Under the pieces are notes generated by a model. That model did no database searches, had not been told where the DNA came from, and worked only from the letters and a program-made list of their open reading frames with translations. Made by a program: the position numbers and the translations under genes. Shown here piece by piece: positions 17,880 to 24,080 of a stretch of DNA of 64,000 nucleotides; position 1 is the stretch's first letter; the number at the start of each line of letters is the position of its first letter. This stretch comes from G963704535 sp963704535 (GTDB lineage Bacteria; Chloroflexota; Chloroflexia; Chloroflexales; Roseiflexaceae). The stretch lies in the NCBI GenBank assembly GCA_963704535.1, contig OY969916.1, positions 8,370,001 through 8,434,000 on the forward strand, written 5' to 3'.

Positions 17880-18263
17880 TCACCAGATGACCGTAACCGG
17901 ATACGACGTGAACTTGTGATCGTGGCTGATAATGCTCACCCCTTCTGCTTTCGCCTGTGCTATCAGGAGCCGGTCAAACGGATCGCCGTGATGGTGTGGC
18001 AGCCCTTCAAGGGCTAGCACATGCGGCAACGTGATAGGTAGCAACCCCATGCCGTTTACCTGCTGCTCTGCTACAACATCCCGCAGTGGCAGCCGTAAGC
18101 TCAACTTGCCGAGCTGGATCTTGATCTGCATTTCCCACACGCTGGCGATACTCAGCACCAACGTGTTGGTGGGGTCTTTGCAGAGCGCGAGCGCCTGGGG
18201 TGACAATTTGCCTGGTTCACCATCCCACCAGATAAAGGTGTGCGTATCGAGAAGCAGTCTCAT
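17880..18263 (-). CDS. VapC-type PIN-domain ribonuclease toxin
   Basis: 127 residues. PIN landmarks: MRLLLDTHTFIWW (Asp6), SIASVWEMQIK (Glu), and PHHHGDPFDRLLIAQA with the second acidic cluster, then ISHDHKF. These acids bind Mg2+ in VapC-type RNases that cleave tRNA or rRNA. Length is typical. Its start codon overlaps the stop of the upstream gene in ATGA, the usual antitoxin-toxin arrangement. Confidence 0.9.
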   Translation of the reverse strand: MRLLLDTHTFIWWDGEPGKLSPQALALCKDPTNTLVLSIASVWEMQIKIQLGKLSLRLPLRDVVAEQQVNGMGLLPITLPHVLALEGLPHHHGDPFDRLLIAQAKAEGVSIISHDHKFTSYPVTVIW

Positions 18264-18631
18264 GAGCCGGTGATTAAGAAGTCGTCTGGTAACGAGTCAT
18301 CGAAATCGTCGGCCACGATGTAGTTGCCTTTGTGAAGCCCCGCTACGTGCTTACGGGGGCGGTGAACGATGCGCGCGAGCCAGCGCGGCCATGTGAACGT
18401 GATCTGGACACCGACATGTAGGTCATCTCTGGAAAAGGTGATTTTTAGCACGGTCTGTCCTTTCTTCAAGTCAGGTAGACTTACGGGGTATAGCGCTTGG
18501 CAATTTCCAACACCCACCATCTGCCAATGCTGTGCTTTTTGCTCTTGATCTGCTAGGTAGACAATTTCGATGAGCGTCATCGACGAGACGCCAATCTGAT
18601 CGCCGCTTTGCTCCACGCCTTGGCGAGCCAA
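18260..18631 (-). CDS. Antitoxin-like frame with a PIN-derived N-terminus
   Basis: The C-terminus (HKGNYIVADDFDDSLPDDFL) is like the tails of DUF2281/VapB-type antitoxins that insert into the toxin active site, and the 4-bp overlap with the vapC-like gene supports that role. The N-terminal part is odd: IGVSSMTLIEIVYLADQEQ looks like a strand-helix piece of a different PIN toxin rather than an antitoxin DNA-binding domain. The frame may therefore be a chimera made by deletion between two toxin-antitoxin units, with the true translation start further inside. The middle segment is not recognised. Confidence 0.5.
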   Translation of the reverse strand: MARQGVEQSGDQIGVSSMTLIEIVYLADQEQKAQHWQMVGVGNCQALYPVSLPDLKKGQTVLKITFSRDDLHVGVQITFTWPRWLARIVHRPRKHVAGLHKGNYIVADDFDDSLPDDFLITGS

Positions 18632-18725
18632 GCCCGTCCGAATTGTAGCACAACATCAAGCACCTGGCATCAGTGCAAAGAACGCAGACGAATGAAGCCA
18701 GACCAGTAAGTGCAGCTTCCTCTGA

Positions 18726-18731
18726 TATAAT
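18726..18731 (+). promoter_or_regulatory. TATAAT -10 box of the alcohol dehydrogenase gene
   Basis: A consensus TATAAT lies 38 bp before the TTG at 18769. It overlaps an in-frame ATG at 18730, which argues that this ATG is not the start because it would lie upstream of the transcript. The -35 is weak. Confidence 0.5.
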
Positions 18732-18768
18732 GACGCCGAACGATTCCCGACATAAGGAGAACGACAGC

Positions 18769-19806
18769 TTGAAGGCGATTCGTCTAGTCAGCGTGAATCA
18801 GCCGCTTCAATCGCAGGACATCCCTACGCCCACGATCGGCGCGGGCGACGTGCTGGTGCGCGTTCGGGCGGCGGGCATTTGTCACTCCGATGTTCACTAC
18901 CGGGCTGGCAAATCGCCCGTACATCCATTGCCACTGACGCTCGGGCATGAGGTCGCGGGCGTGGTCGAGCAGGTCGGCGAGCGGGTCACGACCGTCAAGG
19001 TCGGCGAGCGGGTGTGTTTGCATTATCTGTTGAGTTGCGGCGACTGCTACTATTGCAGCACCGGCAATGAACAATTCTGCGCGCGGGGCTCGATGCTGGG
19101 GCATTATTGTGATGGCGGCTACGCCGAATATATCGCCGTGCCCGAGCGCAACGCCGTTCGCCTACCCGACGAAATTTCCTTCGAGCAGGGCGCGATCATG
19201 ATGTGCTCGTCGTCTACGTCGTTTCACGCGCTACGCAAGTCGCGGCTCAGGGCCGGCGAGACGGTGGCGATCTTTGGTGTGGGCGGGTTGGGTATCTCGG
19301 CGGTTCAGCTGGCATATGCCTTTGGCGCGCTCGATGTGTATGCCGTCGATATCAATGCCGACAAACTCAGGTTGGCCGCGAAGTATGGGGCAATCGGGGT
19401 ACACGCCGGGTCGGGCGATCCGGTGGCCGAGATTCGCCGGCTGACGCAGGGCAGAGGCGTGGATGTGGCGCTGGAACTGATCGGCCTGCCGCAGACGATG
19501 AAGCAAGCCGTCCAATCGTTGGCGGTGATGGGCCGGGCGGTCGTGGCGGGGATCAGCGACAAGCCGCTTGAGATCGATACCTACCAGGAACTGCTGGGCA
19601 AGGAGGCCGAGGTCATCGGCACCAACGACCACCTGCTTCAGGAGCTGCCGCTGCTGATCGAGCTGGCGCGACGGGGAAAGCTCGACCTTTCGGAAGTGGT
19701 CACGCGCGTGGTGCCGCTGGACGCCGATGCAATCAATCAGGTGCTGGATAAGCTTGAGCACTTTGCCGGGGATGTTCGCACGGTGATCGTGCCGGGCGGC
19801 GAGTGA
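18769..19806 (+). CDS. Zinc-dependent alcohol dehydrogenase (MDR family)
   Basis: 345 residues from the TTG at 18769: AAGGAG lies nine bases upstream, the product then starts like its family (KAIRLVSVNQ), and the -10 box overlaps the alternative ATG. The catalytic zinc is bound in GICHSDVH and GHEVAG; the structural zinc site is CGDCYYC...QFC. The Rossmann motif GVGGLGISAVQLA and a following acidic VDIN indicate NAD+ preference. Role: oxidation of an alcohol or polyol, cytoplasmic. It is followed by a composite repeat island, not another gene. Confidence 0.9.
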   Translation: MKAIRLVSVNQPLQSQDIPTPTIGAGDVLVRVRAAGICHSDVHYRAGKSPVHPLPLTLGHEVAGVVEQVGERVTTVKVGERVCLHYLLSCGDCYYCSTGNEQFCARGSMLGHYCDGGYAEYIAVPERNAVRLPDEISFEQGAIMMCSSSTSFHALRKSRLRAGETVAIFGVGGLGISAVQLAYAFGALDVYAVDINADKLRLAAKYGAIGVHAGSGDPVAEIRRLTQGRGVDVALELIGLPQTMKQAVQSLAVMGRAVVAGISDKPLEIDTYQELLGKEAEVIGTNDHLLQELPLLIELARRGKLDLSEVVTRVVPLDADAINQVLDKLEHFAGDVRTVIVPGGE

Positions 19807-19985
19807 CAAGATGAAGGGGCGAAGGGGTGAAAGGGTGAGGGGGTGAGAGGGAGAGGGGGTGAGCCACAGCACGTAAGGGCGTATTGCATACGCCCCCACC
19901 CAACCCCGAAGAACCGAGAACCTGTAGGGCAGGCCCTCTGTGGCCGCCGCCGATCGGTGGTCAGTGGTCGGTGGTCGGTGGTCTG
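19807..19985. repeat. Composite repeat island 1
   Basis: Modules in order on the + strand: TGACAAGATG octamer piece, GGGGTGAA/GAGGGGGT octamers (19813-19861), REP GTAAGGGCGTAT-TGC-ATACGCCC (19873-19895), a CCAACCCCGAAGAACC spacer (about 19899), a second REP beginning GTAGGGCAGGCCC (19923-19944), and GGTCGGT heptamers (19956-19982). The same modules in the same relative order, inverted, occur at 28675-29003 and 46062-46492. Confidence 0.85.
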
Positions 19986-20087
19986 GCCTTCGGCATCCGG
20001 CAGCGCACCCAGGCGCGACAGAATAGACGTAGGACCGGCGTGGGCAGGACAACGGGCGGTGCAAGCGCGCTGCTGGATGAGATCAGC

Positions 20088-20093
20088 TATAAT
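20088..20093 (+). promoter_or_regulatory. TATAAT -10 box predicting a leaderless mRNA
   Basis: Consensus TATAAT ends six bases before the A of the ATP-grasp start codon at 20100, so the predicted first transcribed base is the start codon itself. No Shine-Dalgarno sequence is present. Confidence 0.55.
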
Positions 20094-20099
20094 TCGCCC

Positions 20100-21425
20100 A
20101 TGAGTAATGCGACAGATGATCCGGCGACAGGGCGGGCTGGGGATGATCGACCCCGCGTGCTGCTGCTGCTGACGGCGCAGACCTACCGGGCGCAGGCGTT
20201 CGCCGAGGCGGCCGAGCGCCTGGGGATCGAGGCGGTCCGGGCGATCGATATGCCGGAGCAACTGGTCGAGCTGTGGCAGCAGCAGTTGGGGCTCGACTTC
20301 CAGGACCCAGAGGGAGCGACCCAGGCGATCGTCGCGTATGCGGCCGGGCGGCCACTGGGCGCGATTGTGGCGGTAGACGACAGTGGCAGCTTGCTGGCCG
20401 CGCGGGCCAGCGCGGCCTTGGGGCTGCCGCACAACGCCTACGAGGCGGCCGTGGCCGCGCGCGACAAGCACCGGATGCGCACGCTGCTGGCCCGCGCCGG
20501 CGTGGCCTCGCCGCCGTTCAGGCTCTGCTCGACCGCCGAGGATCTGGATGCCCTGGCGGCCCAGGTCGAGTACCCGTGTGTCGTCAAGCCGACCCGGCTT
20601 TCGGGGAGTCGCGGCGTGATCCGCGCCGACAATCCGGGCCAGTTCATCGCGGCGGTCGGGCGGCTGGCGGCTCTGCTAGACATGCTCGATGGGGCGCCCG
20701 GCCCGAAGCCGTTCCTGGTCGAGCGGTTCATCCCTGGCTTCGAGGTGGCGCTGGAGGGGCTGCTCGACGGCGGGCGCCTGCAAGTGCTGGCGCTGTTCGA
20801 CAAGCCCGACCCGCTTGACGGGCCGTTCTTCGAGGAGACGATCTATGTGACGCCGTCGCGCTTGCCGACCGATGTGCAGGCCGCGATCACGACGTGCGCG
20901 GCGGCGGCGGCGGCGGCGCTGGGCCTGCGCGAGGGGCCGATGCACGCCGAGCTGCGGGTCAACGCGGCCGGGCCGTGGATCGTCGAGGTGGCCGGGCGCT
21001 CGATCGGCGGGCTGTGCTCCCAGACGCTGCGCTTTGGGACCGACGTTTCGCTGGAGGAGCTGATCCTGCGGCAGGCGTTTGGCCTGGGCGGGGCGGTTCA
21101 CGAACCGCCCCTACCCGGTGATGCGCTTCCACCGGCCCGCGAGCGTGAGGCCGGCGGGGTGATGATGATCCCGATCCCCGGCGCTGGCCTGCTGAAAGGC
21201 GTCGCGGGCGTGGCAGAGGCCGAGGCGGTCCCCGGCGTCACCGGGGTCGAGATCACGGCCAAGCTCAACTACCCGATCGTGCCGCTGCCCGAGGGCGACA
21301 GCTACCTAGGCTTCATCTTCGCGCGCGGCGCCACGCCTGCGATCGTCGAGGGCGCGCTGCGGGCGGCGCACGCCAGGCTGCGCTTCAAGATCCAACCAAC
21401 TATTGAATTGAGAATTGAGAATTGA
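20100..21425 (+). CDS. ATP-grasp carboxylate-amine ligase-like protein
   Basis: 441 residues from the ATG at 20100. After an N-terminal Rossmann-like region (VLLLLTAQTYRAQAFAEAAERLG), an ATP-grasp core is seen: YPCVVKPTRLSGSRGVIRAD with the ATP-binding Lys, PFLVERFIPGFEVALEGLLDGG, and AELRVNAAGPWIVEVAGRSIGG with the metal-binding acid and Asn-type positions. Such enzymes join carboxylates to amines, as in L-amino acid ligases of the BacD group; the substrate is unknown. A REP palindrome in frame encodes residues near VHEPPLPGD, and the last residues (IELRIEN) come from a GAATTGA heptamer run. Predicted to be translated from a leaderless mRNA. Confidence 0.8.
   Translation: MSNATDDPATGRAGDDRPRVLLLLTAQTYRAQAFAEAAERLGIEAVRAIDMPEQLVELWQQQLGLDFQDPEGATQAIVAYAAGRPLGAIVAVDDSGSLLAARASAALGLPHNAYEAAVAARDKHRMRTLLARAGVASPPFRLCSTAEDLDALAAQVEYPCVVKPTRLSGSRGVIRADNPGQFIAAVGRLAALLDMLDGAPGPKPFLVERFIPGFEVALEGLLDGGRLQVLALFDKPDPLDGPFFEETIYVTPSRLPTDVQAAITTCAAAAAAALGLREGPMHAELRVNAAGPWIVEVAGRSIGGLCSQTLRFGTDVSLEELILRQAFGLGGAVHEPPLPGDALPPAREREAGGVMMIPIPGAGLLKGVAGVAEAEAVPGVTGVEITAKLNYPIVPLPEGDSYLGFIFARGATPAIVEGALRAAHARLRFKIQPTIELRIEN
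21088..21114. repeat. REP-like palindrome inside the ATP-grasp gene
   Basis: GGGCGGTTCACGAACCGCCC followed by CTAC, that is GTAG plus hairpin on the minus strand. It encodes VHEPPLP in a variable loop. A near copy is intergenic at 47701-47727. Confidence 0.8.
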
Positions 21426-21476
21426 GAATTGAGAATTGGAGACATTCTCAATTTTCAATTTTCCATTCTCAATTAC
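21402..21476. repeat. GAATTGA heptamer hairpin
   Basis: Five GAATTGA heptamers then the inverted TTCAATT series. It forms the 3' ends of two convergent genes: the last codons of the ATP-grasp gene and the stop of yggX lie within it. Confidence 0.88.
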
Positions 21477-21775
21477 TTCTTCCGTTGGGGAGCGCCTTTG
21501 CCGCCTTGCCCTTCGGGCACCCACCCCTCCGGCATGCGGGCCTCCGCGCCGAAGAAGAACTCCTCCATCTGCTGCATGAGCATCTTCTGCGCCGAAGGGT
21601 CGGCCAGGTTGAGCCCGTAGTGGTTGATGAGCAGCGTGGCGTGGCTCGGCCACAGGCCCCATGCCTGCCGCGATACCTCGTCGAAGATCCGCTGCCCTAG
21701 CGGGCCAGGGAAGGGCGGCTCGTCCAATCCAGGCAGCTCGCGGCCCAATTTCACACAGTTGACCAGTCGCGCCAT
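21473..21775 (-). CDS. yggX: YggX-family Fe(II)-trafficking / oxidative damage protection protein
   Basis: 100 residues. The family pattern is well kept: MARLVNCVKLGRELPGLDEP, PGPLGQRIFDEVSRQAWG, WPSHATLLINHYGLNL and MEEFFF. YggX proteins protect Fe-S clusters and help move iron in the cytoplasm. The conserved Cys7 is present. The C-terminal tail GGKGAPQRKK is basic and specific to this copy. Confidence 0.92.
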   Translation of the reverse strand: MARLVNCVKLGRELPGLDEPPFPGPLGQRIFDEVSRQAWGLWPSHATLLINHYGLNLADPSAQKMLMQQMEEFFFGAEARMPEGWVPEGQGGKGAPQRKK

Positions 21776-21800
21776 CGCCGGGCCTCGCTTTCCGTCAGTT

Positions 21801-21915
21801 AGATAAAGTTCTTTGGTGCTTTACAGTTCCGGGGAAAAAGGGGGTTTGAGGGGGCTGCCCCCTCAGTCTCCCCCACCCACATTGTAAAGTCGAACAGCCT
21901 CTTCCGAAACCTTCA
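21801..21915 (+). repeat. Family B element, copy 1
   Basis: Starts with AAGTTCTTTGGTGCTTTAC, has GGGGAAAAAGGGGGTTTG and a GGGG/CCCC inner hairpin, then CCCACATTGTAAAGT and a TTCCGAAAC end. It places the -10 region of the following gene at its right edge. Confidence 0.8.
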
Positions 21916-21918
21916 GTA

Positions 21919-21924
21919 TATGAT
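21919..21924 (+). promoter_or_regulatory. TATGAT -10 box, possible leaderless start
   Basis: Ends seven bases before the ATG at 21932, at the right edge of the family B element. No Shine-Dalgarno precedes that ATG, so a leaderless message is plausible. Confidence 0.4.
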
Positions 21925-21931
21925 AGCATAG

Positions 21932-22877
21932 ATGCCCATGGTAGCCGACAATCGCGAAAAAGCAACCAGCCAGGACAGCAGTTCTCTGCGGATCATGTTT
22001 GTTGGGACGCGGGGGGCGTTTTCAATGGCGTCGCTGCATGCCCTGCTGGGGGCCGGGGTCCAGGTGTGCGGCATCGTGGTTCCGGCGGAGCAGCCGGCGC
22101 CGATCGCCAGGCTCACGCCTGACCGGCCCTCATCGCCCATCCCGATCGCGATGCCCTACCTGGCGCAGGATATCGTCCACATCGCGTGGGAGCGCGGCAT
22201 CCCGGCCTTCGCGGTCGCGCGGCTGGCCGACCCGGCGACGCTGGCGGCCCTGGCGGCGCTGCGGGCCGACGTGGCGTGCGTGGCGTGCTTTCCGCGGCGC
22301 ATCCCCGCGCCGCTGCTGGCGCTGCCGTCGCTGGGCTTTCTGAACCTGCACCCATCGCTGCTGCCGGCCTACCGCGGCCCGGCGCCGCTGTTCTGGGCGT
22401 TCCGCAACGGCGAGCGCACGGCCGGCGTGACGGTCCAGCTTCATGGACGAGCAGTTCGACACGGGCAATATCGCGCTCCAGGCGCCGATCGAACTGCCGG
22501 ACGGGATCTCCGGCGCGGAGGCCGATCGCGTGTGCGCGTCGCTCGGTGGGCGGCTGCTGGCCGAGGCGGTGCAGGGACTCCAGCGGGGCACACTGGCGTG
22601 GCATCAGCAGCCGGCCAGCGGGAGCTACTACACCTGGCCGTCGGCGGAGGATTTTACGCTGGACCTGGCGTGGACGGCGCGGCGGGCGTTTAACTTTATG
22701 CGCGGGACGGACGAGTGGGGCCGGCGCTACCTGGTCGAGGTGGGCAGCGCGCACCTGGAGCTTGCCACGGCGCCGGCGTATGCGGAAACGGAGATATTGG
22801 GAGCAGCGTACAAGCGGTCGGGGCGCGACGTACGCATCCAGTTCGCGGAGGGTGTGCTGCATGCGCGTGTTGATTGA
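21932..22877 (+). pseudogene. Methionyl-tRNA formyltransferase-like gene with a frameshift
   Basis: The first frame gives a formyltransferase N-terminal domain: RIMFVGTRGAFSMASLHALL, ACFPRRIPAPLLALPSLGFL, and NLHPSLLPAYRGPAPLFWAF with the catalytic Asn and His. At about 22436-22442 the frame must gain one base; the second frame then starts MDEQFDTGNIALQAPI, holding the catalytic Asp, and runs to 22877 with a C-terminal domain. The expected join is GVTVHFMDEQFDTG. Joined length is about 314 residues, normal for Fmt. It is divergent from core fmt, so it may modify another amine. The lesion is either a real mutation or a base-call error. Confidence 0.75.
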
Positions 22878-22919
22878 GGGCGGCTCCCTCAAACTCTCCC
22901 CTTTTCAAACAGCCTCTAA
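22877..22919 (-). repeat. Family A element, half copy
   Basis: Inner hairpin TTGAGGG-CGGCT-CCCTCAA, then CTCCCCTTTTCAAACAG matching one end of family A. The other end is missing. It overlaps the stop of the minus-strand gene that ends at 22905. Confidence 0.65.
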
Positions 22920-23696
22920 CAGCGGCTCGATTCTGACGCTCGCAAGGTCGATCCACTGCGCCCGTGCGACCTCCAGCAGCCCCCACCCGAAGCGTCCCCG
23001 TGGCGATGCGATCGCCCACTGGTTGTCCACCCAGGCGATGAAGCCGAGCGGCCCGTGCGGCGGTCGGTCGGTCTCCAGCATGACCGTGCCATCGACGGCG
23101 AAGCGGGCGTGGTGCCGGCGCCACTCCAGGGTGTAGGTGCGCCAGTCCTGGCCGGGCGCGGGGATCGGGGCCTCGGCGATGCGCAGTGCGCGCTGGACGC
23201 GCGGCCAGATGCGGCGGTAGAGCGCCGGCACCCGGTTCAGCAGCAGCACCGGCGGCGCCAGCGGCGCCCAGGCCAGTGCCGCCGGCCCCCGCGCGTCGAT
23301 GCAGGCGGCCTTCCAGCCGTGACCCGGCACGCCCAGCGCCAGCGGCATGTCCGAGGGCGGCGAGGCGTGGAAGAACCAGATCGCGGCGGGCAGCGCCGGC
23401 CACTCGACCAGCGGCGAGAAGCAGTTGTTCCAGAAGCCGAATCCGGCGGTGCCTAGCAGCGGGCCGGACGCCCGCGCCCGCACTGTCAGGCGCAGCGGCG
23501 GGCGCCAGGGGAAGTGGCGGCGCGGCAGCCCGGCGTAGTCTTCGAGCTGCGCGTCGGCGTAGCGGTCGCGCCCGGCGCCGGCGACGAGCAGGCGCAGCCC
23601 ATCCTCGGTCACGGCGAGCCGCCCGCCGCCGACCTGGAGCGGCTGCCAGCGGGCGGCGGGGCGCGGGCGGAAGGTGTCCTCGATTGGCAGGCTCAT
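22905..23696 (-). CDS. Uncharacterised protein, jelly-roll-like
   Basis: 263 residues from the ATG at 23696. No signal peptide and no clear catalytic motif. The pattern resembles concanavalin-like lectin/glucanase folds: PPLRLTVRARASGPLLGTAG and WRTYTLEWRRHHARFAVDG alternate strands, as in proteins that measure or bind a glycan or lipid. Repeated Trp/Pro (GFGFWNNCFSPL, AIWFFHASPPSD) is notable. I cannot name a function. A GTTGCGT repeat run lies just upstream. Confidence 0.6.
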   Translation of the reverse strand: MSLPIEDTFRPRPAARWQPLQVGGGRLAVTEDGLRLLVAGAGRDRYADAQLEDYAGLPRRHFPWRPPLRLTVRARASGPLLGTAGFGFWNNCFSPLVEWPALPAAIWFFHASPPSDMPLALGVPGHGWKAACIDARGPAALAWAPLAPPVLLLNRVPALYRRIWPRVQRALRIAEAPIPAPGQDWRTYTLEWRRHHARFAVDGTVMLETDRPPHGPLGFIAWVDNQWAIASPRGRFGWGLLEVARAQWIDLASVRIEPLLEAV

Positions 23697-24080
23697 ACCT
23701 ATTGCTCTTTCAAACGACTTGCGTGTTGCGTCGCGCCAACTCACGCAACACGTAACACGTAACACCCACTTCGGAACAGTTTATTTTTCGAGAATCCCTT
23801 GCACCAGCGCTCCTAGTGCGGCGCTGCACTTATGGTACAATCCCGCCTACGTGATCACCAGCCTACCACGAGATGACCATTATGACCAGGCTTCCCATCG
23901 CGGGGTTCTCCTTTGCCCCGTGGGTTGAGGGAGACTGGTGAGCCTGCCCCTTCAAACCAGCTTCTTTTTCAAATTAGGCAAGGTTTCGGGTGACGTCGTT
24001 CTACTTTACAATGTGGGTGGGGAAAGACTGAGGGGCAACCCCCTCAAACCCCTTTTTCCCCAGAGGAGAACCAATCGACC
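23697..24080. other. Intergenic region with a GTTGCGT run, a 22-codon frame and a family B copy
   Basis: GTTGCGT/CACGTAACA repeats at 23719-23766. At 23873-23941 there is a 22-codon frame (MTIMTRLPIAGFSFAPWVEG and two more residues) behind a TACAAT box at 23836-23841; it looks like the first residues of a larger gene that was cut off. The rest is the family B element. Confidence 0.5.
23976..24063 (-). repeat. Family B element, copy 2 (truncated)
   Basis: Read on the minus strand it has GGGGAAAAAGGGGTTTGAG, the GGGG/CCCC hairpin, CCCACATTGTAAAGT and CCCGAAACCTTGCCT. The left end with CTTTACAGTTC is missing. It lies directly before the membrane protein gene and so forms its leader. Confidence 0.78.
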
